Assembly (NCBI GenBank): GCA_965261065.1 | Contig: OZ253444.1 | Span: 8,742,001-8,806,000 of the forward strand | Origin: JAKZVK01 sp965261065 | GTDB taxonomy: Bacteria > Acidobacteriota > Terriglobia > Bryobacterales > UBA6623 | Reading direction: 5' to 3' | DNA length: 64,000 bases | Shown here: one piece after another, positions 55,757-63,870 of the stretch | Position numbering within the stretch: position 1 is the first letter of the stretch | Layout: each line of letters starts with the position of its first letter | Program-made: the position numbers and the translations under genes | The notes under the pieces: model-generated | The model's database searches: none | Told to the model about the DNA's origin: nothing | What the model saw: the letters and a program-made list of their open reading frames with translations, nothing else

Positions 55757-56850
55757 TTGAGTCCCGCATAATATCCCGTCACTCGAAGCAAAGAGAAGAC
55801 TGTTTCCAGAAGGCCGTGATCAAACGCGGTTTGCGGTGCATGCGGCGGAGTGCCTTGCGGGCCCGCTCGTTCAGCTCGCCGTAGTCCTTCGGACAGACGT
55901 TCGGCAACTCGTGCTGCTTCCAGTAAGCCCAGATGTATTCCACCGGATTCAACTCCGGCGCATAGGGTGGCAAGTACTCGGTTGCGATGTGACCTTCGGA
56001 GAGTTGGATGAACTCTTGCACCAGGCGGCTACGGTGCGCAGGCAGCCGGTCCCAGACGATCAGCAGCGGCCGATCGATATGACGTACCAACGCCTTGAGA
56101 AAGTCGATCACTTGCTCTTTGCCGATCGCACCGGGATAGAGCCGAAAGTAGAAGTTACGCAGCGTCAGCCCCGCCGAGACGGAAAGCTTCTCCCAATTGA
56201 AGTTAAACTGCAGCACCGGTGTTTGGCCGCGTGGCGCCCAGGTGCGGCAGCGATGCGGCTTCTGACTCAATCCGCTTTCGTCGATGAAGACGAGCGTACG
56301 ACCTTCGTTTTGGGCTTTTTTTTAATGCGCGTCCAGGTCTTGCGCTTCCAGGTGCGGATCTGCTCTTCGTTGCGCTCGCGCGCCTTTCCGACCGGGCGTT
56401 GCGGGCTCCAGTCGAGCGCTCGCAGGATCTTCCAGACGTGGCCTTCGTGGTAGTCGACCCCGAACTCGTCTCCGATCAGCCGAGCCACCCGCGGACAGCT
56501 CCACAGGGGCGTGGGGAAGCCGTGGGCTTGCGGGCCTTCCAGCAACAGCGACGTCAGGCGTTCGCGTTGTGCGGCATCGAGGAGCGGCTTGCGTCCGGCG
56601 CGCCCGGCCTGGCGGAGTCCGGCCGCACCCTGCTCGCGGTATTGTCGCCGCCACGCACTGACGGTTTGGCGAGCGACTTTCAGCCGTCTTGCCGTCTCGG
56701 ACTGATTGTGGCCTTGGTCGAGCAGCCGCATCGCTTCGAAACGGCGCTTCTCCAGGGCCTTGAAATCCCGCTTCACACCTTTGGGGTTGCCCATACATAT
56801 ATAGATGCTCCAAACTATCAAAAAGTGTCATAATAATTTGCGGGATTCAA
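55757..56850 (-). mobile_element. IS630-family insertion sequence
   Basis: A 1094-base element between two TA dinucleotides (55755-55756 and 56851-56852). Imperfect inverted ends of about 30 bases begin TTGAGTCCCGC on the left and TTGAATCCCGC on the right. Its transposase is in two overlapping frames. It interrupts the intron C reverse transcriptase gene after codon 18. Confidence 0.88.
55779..56794 (-). CDS. IS630-family transposase, probably made by -1 frameshifting
   Basis: The 5' frame (ATG 56794 to stop at 56267) has the helix-turn-helix GHNQSETARRLKVARQTVSA and the linker GDEFGVDYHEGHVWKILRAL. The 3' frame holds the catalytic domain: FIDESGLS (first Asp), LIVWDRLPAHRS (second Asp) and PPYAPELNPVEYIWAYWK (Glu). 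The frames meet at eight A on the coding strand (56316-56323) followed by G. This is A AAA AAG in the upstream frame, the classical -1 slippery heptamer. Backing up one base joins IKKK to AQNEGRTLVFIDESG. The fusion of about 340 residues is the normal size. Confidence 0.88.
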
Positions 56851-57453
56851 TAGACGCTTCCCAGACCTCCCCCTTGGAAATACAAAACGGCTTTGCCTCA
56901 CTCATTGTCTCCTCCCATTGCTGGTTGGCTCATTGCATTCGGCTCCCTGACACAACCCCTTTGCTCCATCCCTTTCTCGGGGACTTCCTCGCTACTACAG
57001 GTTGTTCCGCCCCTGCACTCCGCTTCCGTACTCTCGTCCTCATGGTTCTTCCACTTGTGGCTTCTCCGTTTGCATCGGAGGCTCAGGTTCCCACGTTCCG
57101 CTCCACCGCCTCTCGGCAAGCTCAGGCCCCCTTAATGCCGGATGCCGTTGCGGTCCGTAAACAGGCGCCGCCGCCACTCGTCCCGCCGTAACGACTCCCT
57201 ACGGTTTTGACATCATCCCTACGCTTTCGACACGTCCTCAGTGGTTCCCTTGCGGTCCTCTTCTTGCCAGTCACCTGACCTGGTTCTTTCCAGGCCTTTT
57301 CCTTCTGTGCTCACGACCATGGCTTTTGGCCACAGCCGCCGAAGGTGGTTTGGAACCTGCTCCTGCAAGCCGGTTCCGAGGGGCCTACCCTCATCAGTCG
57401 AGCAGTTCCACACTTCGAGGCCCTTGCGGCCCTCTCTGCGCTCGTGGCGCACC

Positions 57454-57515
57454 GTCGTCCGCGTAACGGCACAAGCTCAGCCCGCGCGTCTCCAGTTCCC
57501 GATCCAGCAGGGCCT
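57454..57515 (-). pseudogene. 5' fragment of the copy B reverse transcriptase up to YADD
   Basis: The minus strand here reads LDRELETRGLSLCRYADD, matching LDRELENRGLSFCRYADD in copy A, and then meets the 5' end of intron C. Upstream it joins leader sequence directly, so about 740 bases of copy A equivalent are deleted. Confidence 0.7.
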
Positions 57516-57955
57516 TGCGGCCCGGGACTCCGGGAAACCTCGTCGGTGTGGTGTCATAATCAGTCGCTCTTCTAGCTTTGCTCCTTGGTCCTTCGGCCCT
57601 TGGCTCCAGCGGCGTTACCCGCCTTCCTCGCTACTATGGCCTCTGCTGACTTCTCCTTCGCTCTCACCAAGGAGCTCTCCCCAGGTAAGGTGCTGTTTCT
57701 TTCCCTTCATACCGTCCGGCTCTACCTCGCACGTCTCGGATGGACATGGGGCTTCACTGTGCCTAGCCAGCTTGCCACCCGTACGCGGCCTCTCTGCCGG
57801 TTCGTGTTCCTACGGTCGAAGGTTTGTTCCCCGCTTCCTTCAGCTTGGCCCGCGGCATCCGCCTCGAGATCCACCTTGCGGTTCCCTACGGTTACCTCCA
57901 TCGGTTGCGGTGAGTACATTGCAACTCACAAGTAAACAGCCCATGCTGGGCACAC

Positions 57956-58261
57956 TAGGCCGGGCGGGTCCGCCCCGGGCCCCAGCACAGCGTCTTTTCG
58001 TCCGTGTTGAAACTGAACCGGCTTCGGAGCCGCCAGCGCTGCCCACCGCGGCCCCTTTGAACTGACCGGGAGATAGCTGTAGGGGCGGACCGCTGCGTCC
58101 GCCCAAAAGCGCCAAGCCGCGAAGCGGTGCTGGATGTTAACCCAGGTCAAGCCGTCAGGCGGAACCCTGGATACCGAACCCCTTACTGCGGCAGCCCTGA
58201 AAGGGTGTTGGAAAACTCGATGGTCCTCCAACGTGTGGCGAGGTCCGCCGGCCGCGCCGCC
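57956..58261. other. Gap between intron copy B and the sulfatase gene
   Basis: No gene is supported. It carries a dispersed repeat at 58079-58104 (GTAGGGGCGGACCGCTGCGT onwards, an imperfect palindrome). Confidence 0.55.
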
Positions 58262-59809
58262 CTACAAGCCTTCGCGTACGGCCGGCATGTTGTCGACAAA
58301 CCCGGCGCCGTCCTTGCGCAACTCGGCAATGGCGCTGGCCCGCAGGCGCTTCAGCGTCTCCTTGTGCTCTGCCTTCACGGCCAGGTTGTCGAGCTCGTCG
58401 GGGTCCTCAGTCAGGTCGTAGAGTTCCTCGATATCTTCGATCAGCGGACGCACGTACTTGTACCGTCCCTCCCGAAGCATCACGTACCAGGGAACGTTCC
58501 CGTGGAAGGCGCCCTCGTCGCGGGGGATGACATTCGTATCGGACCCGTACTTGCGACCCGTGCCGGTGAGCATCATCGGGTACGGCCAGTCGGCCTTGGG
58601 GTTCTTGAGTAGAGGCGTGAGATCGTTGCCATGCATCTTCCACGGCAGATCGATTCCCGCGAAGCTGAAAATGGTCGGGACGATATCCACGCCGCCCACC
58701 GGGTGATCCACCACGGCCCCTTCGGCAATGCGCCCGGGGAAGCTAATGATCATCGGCGAGCGGATGTTGGCGTCATAAGCCGCCACTTTCGTGCCGCGAA
58801 AGCCGTGCTGGCCCCAGGCGAGACCCTGGTCGGAGGTGAAAACAATCAGCGTGTTCTCGCGTTGCCCGCTCTCGTCGAGCGCCGCCAGCACCCGCTTGAT
58901 TCCTTCGTCGAGCGCTAGCACGCCCTGGTGATATTGCCTTACCCACGACGTGATCGAGCGTCCGCGAAACATCGGCGTGCCGCCGGGGCCTTTTTCCCAG
59001 GCGTTGATCTTCTGCGCCCAGGCAGGCTTGCCGGGCCGCATCGGAAAGATGTCCGCGGGTGTGTCAAAGTCGATCCCGGCATAGTCCTCGAGATGGCGGT
59101 CGGCCGGCGTGAACGGACTGTGCACCGCCCCGTAACACAGCCACAAGTACCACGGCTTATCGGTATCGCGGCCCTCGCCGCCGATGAGATCGACGGCCCA
59201 ATCGGTGTACTGGTCGGTCGAGTACCGCTTGAGCATTTTGGTCTCGCCGCCCTGATAAGTGATGGGCTGGTCGTAGTAATAGTGCTGGTTCGTCTCGGTG
59301 TATTTGGGCCGGTTCCAGACGATTTGGAAGTCCCAATCGCGGCCATGGCCTGTGTCGATGCCGGTGTGCCATTTGCCGATGTGCGCGGTGAAGTAGCCGT
59401 TCTCGCGGAACACCTTCGGCCAGAACGGGCACTTCTCCGGGTCGTACGCGCTGCCCGGATATGGCCCTTCCATACGCATCGATTCAACACCAAACTGATG
59501 ATGGCCGGTCAGCAGCGTGGCCCGCGAGGGCATGCACCACGTCCCGATATAGGCTGACTCGAAGCGCACGCCCTCCTCGGCCAGGCTGTCGATGGTCGGC
59601 GTACGGACCCAGGGGTACGACTGCGGATAGGCCCCCACCGTGCGATAGGAATGGTCGTCGGTATAGATGAACAGAATATTCGGCCGCTCGGAATCAGCCG
59701 CGGCCCGTGCAGGGCCGGCGCCGAGGCCCGCGAGGATCAGCGAGCACAACAGGGCGAGGCCAACGGTGCGGCTCTCGCGCGGGACGAATGACACAAGGGC
59801 GGATAACAT
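58262..59809 (-). CDS. Sulfatase, exported
   Basis: A 515-residue member of the type I sulfatase family that cleaves sulfate esters. A signal peptide (TVGLALLCSLILAGLGAGPA) follows the first 14 residues. The metal site begins ILFIYTDDHSYRT. The formylglycine motif CMPSR has the modifiable Cys at residue 92, followed by ATLLTGHHQFG. Later conserved segments include HIGKWHTGID and VFTSDQGLAWGQHG. The substrate (for example a sulfated glycan) cannot be named. The start was placed at ATG 59809 to give the signal peptide; longer forms are possible. Confidence 0.88.
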   Translation of the reverse strand: MLSALVSFVPRESRTVGLALLCSLILAGLGAGPARAAADSERPNILFIYTDDHSYRTVGAYPQSYPWVRTPTIDSLAEEGVRFESAYIGTWCMPSRATLLTGHHQFGVESMRMEGPYPGSAYDPEKCPFWPKVFRENGYFTAHIGKWHTGIDTGHGRDWDFQIVWNRPKYTETNQHYYYDQPITYQGGETKMLKRYSTDQYTDWAVDLIGGEGRDTDKPWYLWLCYGAVHSPFTPADRHLEDYAGIDFDTPADIFPMRPGKPAWAQKINAWEKGPGGTPMFRGRSITSWVRQYHQGVLALDEGIKRVLAALDESGQRENTLIVFTSDQGLAWGQHGFRGTKVAAYDANIRSPMIISFPGRIAEGAVVDHPVGGVDIVPTIFSFAGIDLPWKMHGNDLTPLLKNPKADWPYPMMLTGTGRKYGSDTNVIPRDEGAFHGNVPWYVMLREGRYKYVRPLIEDIEELYDLTEDPDELDNLAVKAEHKETLKRLRASAIAELRKDGAGFVDNMPAVREGL

Positions 59810-60035
59810 CAAGGGCCTCCGGGTCTGCCAAAACGGTTGTTCACGAACAGCAGCGTCCATTCTCGCCAAGCGACACCTACGTGTCAACGCGGCTGCAATG
59901 CGCCTCCTCATTGGCGATGGGGTCACCTACCTTTTGCCTAAGCCCTAAGGCGTAGCCCGACCCGGTTCCGAACCCACATTGCGAACACCGCTTCCCAACC
60001 GTAGGGGTGGACCCCGGGGTGGACCCCTGTAGCTG
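59810..60035. other. Gap with a GTAGGGG-type repeat
   Basis: No gene seen. At 60001-60027 stands GTAGGGGTGGACCCC followed by a direct repetition GGGGTGGACCCC, another relative of the dispersed family, ending at the target site of the next IS. Confidence 0.5.
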
Positions 60036-60181
60036 CAGCGGTTCCGCATCCACATTTCTTGAGGGTCGGAAACATTTGATTTAGCAAGTGTTTTCGCTCG
60101 TCCTCCAGGTCCGAGCAGATTCGCATTCCCCCGGCGGACTTGACCCATGTGTTATTCTGATATATATTAATTATACCAGTC

Positions 60182-60520
60182 ATGAAGGCGGCCCCCACTC
60201 GCTCTCATCTCTCGGATGCCGAACGTAGGCTCCGCTCCCGCATCGCGCAGCTCGTCCATGGCCGCTGGTTGCTGCACGGCACGCTGGCGCCCCGCCAACG
60301 CACCTGCGGCAAGCCCACCTGTCGCTGTGCTCGCGGTCAGCTTCACGCCTCGTTGTATTTGGTGCGGAATCGCCAAGGGCAACTGCAGCAGCTGTTTGTG
60401 CCCCGCCACTGGGAGGCCCGCGTCCGCCAGGCCGTGGCCGCCTACCAGCAACTCCAACGGCTCCTCGACGAGGTCTCCGAGCGTGAATGGAAGCGGCTCC
60501 GAAGCCGCCGGGAGGAATGA
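60182..60520 (+). CDS. Transposon-associated small CGKPxCRC protein (DUF6788-like)
   Basis: A 112-residue basic protein with RTCGKPTCRCARGQLHASLY near residues 40-59, then a helical QQLQRLLDEVSEREWKRLRS tail. The motif and layout match the protein encoded in the ISKra4 element at 55033, although the transposases of the two elements are unrelated. Encoded immediately upstream of the transposase, with overlap, so the two are co-translated. Confidence 0.75.
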   Translation: MKAAPTRSHLSDAERRLRSRIAQLVHGRWLLHGTLAPRQRTCGKPTCRCARGQLHASLYLVRNRQGQLQQLFVPRHWEARVRQAVAAYQQLQRLLDEVSEREWKRLRSRREE

Positions 60521-61766
60521 CGTTCTTCGACGCCTGCTGCACTACGCCGAGAAGGTCTACGGTCTGCGGGACTCGCTGCTGGCCGCCGTCGGCGACACCA
60601 GGCCGCGGCCGCGCATCCCGACGCGGGTGGTGCTGCAGTCGGTGCTGGTGCTGTTCTGGACACGGCTGGGCAGCCTCAACGCGTTAGAGATGCTAGCGCC
60701 CGCACCGTTTTGGAAACAGTGGTTGGGCCGCGAGATGCCCAGCGCCGACACCCTCGGGCGCGTCTACAGCCGGCTCGATGCCGCCGCGGTGCGGGCAGCG
60801 ATTCATCACGTCTACGAACGGCTCAAGCGCAACAAGGCCCTGCCCGGGATCGGCGGGCTGGGCGTGGCCGTGCTCGACGGCCATGAGTCTCACGCCAGCT
60901 ACCGCCGTTGCTGTCGAGGATGCTTGAAGCGCACCGTGCAGCGCCGCGATGGCCAGCAGATGCAATACTACCATCGCCAAGTCACACTGCTGTTGCTCTC
61001 CGATGCGCCCCCCGGCTCCGAACCGCTGCGACTGTTGCTCGACGCCGAGCTGCAACGGCCCGGCGAGGACGAGATGGCCGCGGCGCACCGTTTGCTGGCG
61101 CGAGTTCTCGAGACCTATCCGCGAGCCTTTGACGTCGTGTTGGCCGATGCTCTCTACGCCACCGCCCCGTTTATCAACTTCTTATTGGGGCATGGCAAAG
61201 ACGCCGTGATCGTGCTCAAGGACGAGCGCCGCAACCTCTATCAAGACGTCCAAGGGCTGTGGCCGACCACGGCGCCCCAACGCGGCGACTATCAAGGTCG
61301 CGATTGCCAGTGGTGGGATCACGAGGGCCTGGTGTCGTGGCCGCAGGTGCAGCAGCCGCTGCGGGTGGTTCGTTCCGTCGAGAGCTGGCAGCAGTATTCG
61401 CAACTCGACTCCCAACCGCATCCGCATCACAGCGAGTGGGTGTGGGTGACGACCCTTTCCTCACTGCAGGTTCGGACCGCGCGGGTGGTAAGGTTGGGCC
61501 ATCAACGCTGGGACATCGAGAATCAGGGTTTCAACGAGTTAGTCAACGGCTGGCACGCCGACCACGTATATAAGCACGACCCCGCGGCGATCGAGAACTT
61601 TCTGTTGACGGTGTTTCTGGCTTTTAATCTCTTCCACGTTTTTGTTGCGCGCAATCTCAAGGCATCGCTGCGGCGCAGCAAGCCGCGAGTCTTTTGGGCG
61701 CGCGCGATGGCGGCTGATCTGTATCAGGCGGCGGCTTGCCCGTACGGCTCGGGGCCCTCGCCATAG
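60483..61766 (+). CDS. DDE transposase, IS4-like
   Basis: A 427-residue protein from a GTG that overlaps the upstream gene by 38 bases; the true start is uncertain. Catalytic candidates are AVLDGHESHASYRR, VVLADALYATAPFINFLL and RWDIENQGFNELVNGWHADH, whose last part (YxxxIE-like, WDIENQGFNE) is the signature of IS4-type DDE transposases. A cysteine pair (RCCRGCLKR) near residue 143 is unusual. It is full length. Confidence 0.8.
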   Translation: MNGSGSEAAGRNDVLRRLLHYAEKVYGLRDSLLAAVGDTRPRPRIPTRVVLQSVLVLFWTRLGSLNALEMLAPAPFWKQWLGREMPSADTLGRVYSRLDAAAVRAAIHHVYERLKRNKALPGIGGLGVAVLDGHESHASYRRCCRGCLKRTVQRRDGQQMQYYHRQVTLLLLSDAPPGSEPLRLLLDAELQRPGEDEMAAAHRLLARVLETYPRAFDVVLADALYATAPFINFLLGHGKDAVIVLKDERRNLYQDVQGLWPTTAPQRGDYQGRDCQWWDHEGLVSWPQVQQPLRVVRSVESWQQYSQLDSQPHPHHSEWVWVTTLSSLQVRTARVVRLGHQRWDIENQGFNELVNGWHADHVYKHDPAAIENFLLTVFLAFNLFHVFVARNLKASLRRSKPRVFWARAMAADLYQAAACPYGSGPSP

Positions 61767-62037
61767 CGAGCGGGTGGTTTTCTTTCTCCCTGCCATCCTG
61801 CGCTGCCACCACGCCGCCGAGCGGCAGCCGAGCGTAGCGGTGTCTTCCGCGGCCGACTTCGGGCCCCGCCGAGGCCCTCGTCCGGCTGCGAATCTGCTCG
61901 CCCCGCTCGCCCCGCACCTAACTCGCTCGTTCCCCAATCACTTCCCGGCTCTCGCCCGACCGCGTTGCGGAATCGCTGCTGTAGCTGGACTCCAGATCAC
62001 CAGTCTGTACGCTCGTAGCTGGGAGCGACGCCGTCTT

Positions 62038-63351
62038 TCACTTCTTCATTGCGCGCTCGATCTCGTGAACCGTGCGGGGCAGCGACTCGCTCAGAACGCG
62101 CGAGCCGCCGGGGGTCACCAGCACCATGTCTTCGATGCGAACACCCAGTCCTTCTTCGGAGAAGTAGAGGCCGGGCTCGACCGTGATGACCATGCCCGGC
62201 TCAAGAGGCACGGCCGGTCCAGCGGGGTCATGGACCTCCAAGCCGACATGATGACCGATCCCGTGCGGAAAGAGGTTGCCGACGGCGCCGTCCAGGACCT
62301 CGCGGCCATGCTTTTCGAAGTACTGCATCGCTACGTGGTGAAGGCTTTCGCGGCCGTGGCCGCCGAGCTTCATGCCGGGCTTGACCGCACCGATCACCCC
62401 CTGCTGGGCACCCAGGACGAGTTCATAGATCTCGCGCTGGCGGGAGCTGAACGTGCCGCTGACGGGAACGGTGCGGGTGATATCGGCGGCGTAGTGCGCG
62501 TATTCGCCGCCGACGTCCATGAGGACCAGCTTGCCCGGCTTGAGTCGTCCCGACGTGCGTGTGTAGTGCAGAACCGTCGCGTTACGCCCGCTGCCGATGA
62601 TCGGCGGATAGGCCGGGCGCAGACAACCGCGGCTGACCAGCTCGGCGAGCATGGGCGCCATGATCTGGTACTCGAACCGGCCCGGGCGCACGTCGGTCCA
62701 CGCACGGCGGTGAGCTGCCACAGTGGCGTCGACCGCCTTCTGAATCAAAGCAATCTCGCTGGCGGACTTGATCGAGCGCATGCGCGTCAGGGTGGGCCGC
62801 AGGTCGAGCGGTTCGTGCTCGGGAGCGAGTTGCCCCAGGCGGTCTCGGCGGTCCGGCTCGAGCTGCTGGCCGTAGCTCGAGGCCTTCCAGAGCACACTGT
62901 AGAGCTTGGGGTGAACGCCCAGGGCTGCCTCGACGGCGGAGAAAAGAGCTGCTTCTTCGCTCACTTCGTCGAACCCGGTTTTCAGCCCGGCGTCGGGCGT
63001 GCCGGCGTGGGTTCTCGGTCCGGTCCAACGCTCCGCGGCCGGGTTTACAAGAGGCAGGAACAGGACTTCTCGGTAGGCATGATCGGGCGGCTTGGGCGGC
63101 ACCAGCAGCAAGGCGGCACCGGGCTCGTCCCAGCCGGTGAGGTAGTAGAAGTTGCTCTCCTGGTAGAAGTGCGAACGGGGAGACTGGGCCTCTTTCTCGC
63201 CAGCACCGAACAGCAGGATTACGCCGTCCAGGTGGCTGCGCGCCAGTTCGTGGCGGCGCTCGCGGTAGACATCGGCAGGTTCGCGCTCGATGGCCGAGGC
63301 CGGAAGGAGCGCGATCAGCGTGAGGGCGGCGGCAAGCCGAACGGGCAGCAT
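62038..63351 (-). CDS. Xaa-Pro aminopeptidase (aminopeptidase P, M24 family), exported
   Basis: A 437-residue metallopeptidase that removes an N-terminal residue preceding proline. The signal peptide is MLPVRLAAALTLIALLPASA. The dinuclear metal ligands are present: Asp in LMDVGGEYAHYAADITRT (both Asp), His in FPHGIGHHVGLEVHD, and Glu in TVEPGLYF and RIEDMVLV. The N-terminal domain contains FYYLTGWDEPGAALLL. It has a GGAG ribosome site and diverges from the membrane-protein gene at 63442. Secretion to the periplasm is inferred from the signal peptide. Confidence 0.93.
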   Translation of the reverse strand: MLPVRLAAALTLIALLPASAIEREPADVYRERRHELARSHLDGVILLFGAGEKEAQSPRSHFYQESNFYYLTGWDEPGAALLLVPPKPPDHAYREVLFLPLVNPAAERWTGPRTHAGTPDAGLKTGFDEVSEEAALFSAVEAALGVHPKLYSVLWKASSYGQQLEPDRRDRLGQLAPEHEPLDLRPTLTRMRSIKSASEIALIQKAVDATVAAHRRAWTDVRPGRFEYQIMAPMLAELVSRGCLRPAYPPIIGSGRNATVLHYTRTSGRLKPGKLVLMDVGGEYAHYAADITRTVPVSGTFSSRQREIYELVLGAQQGVIGAVKPGMKLGGHGRESLHHVAMQYFEKHGREVLDGAVGNLFPHGIGHHVGLEVHDPAGPAVPLEPGMVITVEPGLYFSEEGLGVRIEDMVLVTPGGSRVLSESLPRTVHEIERAMKK

Positions 63352-63441
63352 AGAACTCCGTTCAGTATAGACAGCGTATGCGACAGTCCCCGTGACTTCG
63401 GTACAATTCGGTGTTCCCGAGTTTGCCCCTGAGTTCGCTTT

Positions 63442-63855
63442 ATGTTCCTCGTTCGAGGCGTGTTGCGCCTGATCACGTTTGCTTTCAATTTGGTCCTGGG
63501 CTTGTTCCTGTTAAGCGTGGGCCTTCTCGGGTGGTCGAGCGGCCAAGACGTTTACCTCGATGTGATACCTCTGGTGGAGGGGGACGCCCTCATCTATACG
63601 CTGGTCGGTAGCGGGCTGTTCGCGCTGTTGGCAACGGGCTTGGCCTTTCGATCGCGTGCCGGAGCACTGTTGATGCTGGCTTGGAATGCGGTGGTGGTCA
63701 GTACGCTGGTGTGCACCGTCACACGCTCGTCCTACACGTTCGCCGGGATGGACCACTTCACCAACGGCGTTTACTTGTTCGCCCTGTCGCTGTTGGCTCT
63801 GTCGGGCAGCTGGATGAACTTTCGTGCTGCGCGGTTGCGCGCGCGGCCCTCCTGA
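63442..63855 (+). CDS. Hypothetical membrane protein
   Basis: A 137-residue protein with four predicted spans: FAFNLVLGLFLLSVGLLGW, IYTLVGSGLFALLATGLAF, GALLMLAWNAVVVSTLVCTV and GVYLFALSLLALSGSWM. No family recognised. ATG 63442 lies 90 bases from the divergent aminopeptidase start, so both promoters share that short gap. The next gene is convergent, 15 bases away. Confidence 0.7.
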   Translation: MFLVRGVLRLITFAFNLVLGLFLLSVGLLGWSSGQDVYLDVIPLVEGDALIYTLVGSGLFALLATGLAFRSRAGALLMLAWNAVVVSTLVCTVTRSSYTFAGMDHFTNGVYLFALSLLALSGSWMNFRAARLRARPS

Positions 63856-63870
63856 GACGAACCCTCAACG

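Larger units (their letters stand above)
52712..56905 (-). pseudogene. Intron C reverse transcriptase/maturase broken by IS630 and ISKra4
   Basis: Three pieces, 56851-56905, 55523-55754 and 52712-53684, join after removal of IS630 (with one TA) and ISKra4 (with one AGTCTCGA) into 420 codons without a stop. The rebuilt protein starts MSEAKPFCISKGEVWEASKR at an ATG with GGGAGGAG upstream and crosses the first junction in KRVKANPGAAGVDGQS. It crosses the second in VVKSRLEPEVEPLFHPDSYG. It then continues through the catalytic YADD (FERYADDAIVHG) and maturase region (FLGYTFRPRR) to GSLVGAV. At 419 residues it is full length, so this intron was active until the insertions. As it stands it is inactive. 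Confidence 0.9.
52649..57452 (-). mobile_element. Second group II intron (C), inserted inside copy B
   Basis: Starts GTGCGCCACGAGCGCAG at 57452, the canonical group II 5' end, and ends ...GGCGCTACTCAC near 52650. Roughly 540 bases of leader precede an RT gene; domain V lies at 52689-52722. It is inserted into the codons after YADD in the copy B reverse transcriptase. If the ends are taken one base beyond the strict GTGCG/AC limits, excision leaves the copy B frame intact. Its own RT gene is interrupted by two IS elements. Confidence 0.8.
51987..57955 (-). mobile_element. Group II intron, copy B, carrying further elements
   Basis: On the minus strand it starts GTGTGCCCAGCATGGGCTG at 57955 and ends near 51987 with domains V and VI nearly identical to copy A. 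Its 5' leader (57955-57515) matches copy A closely. The reverse transcriptase gene is represented only by short pieces: about 740 bases present in copy A (30797-31539) are missing, and a second group II intron interrupts what remains. It sits next to a GC-rich hairpin (ACCCGCCCGG). This copy cannot encode its own enzyme. Confidence 0.8.
60036..61978 (+). mobile_element. IS4-like insertion sequence with accessory gene
   Basis: A 1943-base element with inverted ends CAGCGGTTCCGCA (left) and TGCGGAATCGCTG (right, complement with one mismatch). It is flanked by a 9-base direct repeat CTGTAGCTG at 60027-60035 and 61979-61987. It encodes a CGKPxCRC protein and a DDE transposase in overlapping order. 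The right 200 bases are non-coding. Confidence 0.8.

Noticed and set aside
61642..63432. A 596-codon open frame on the plus strand
   Set aside because: Antisense to the aminopeptidase P gene and the end of the IS; composition is typical of a high-GC shadow frame.
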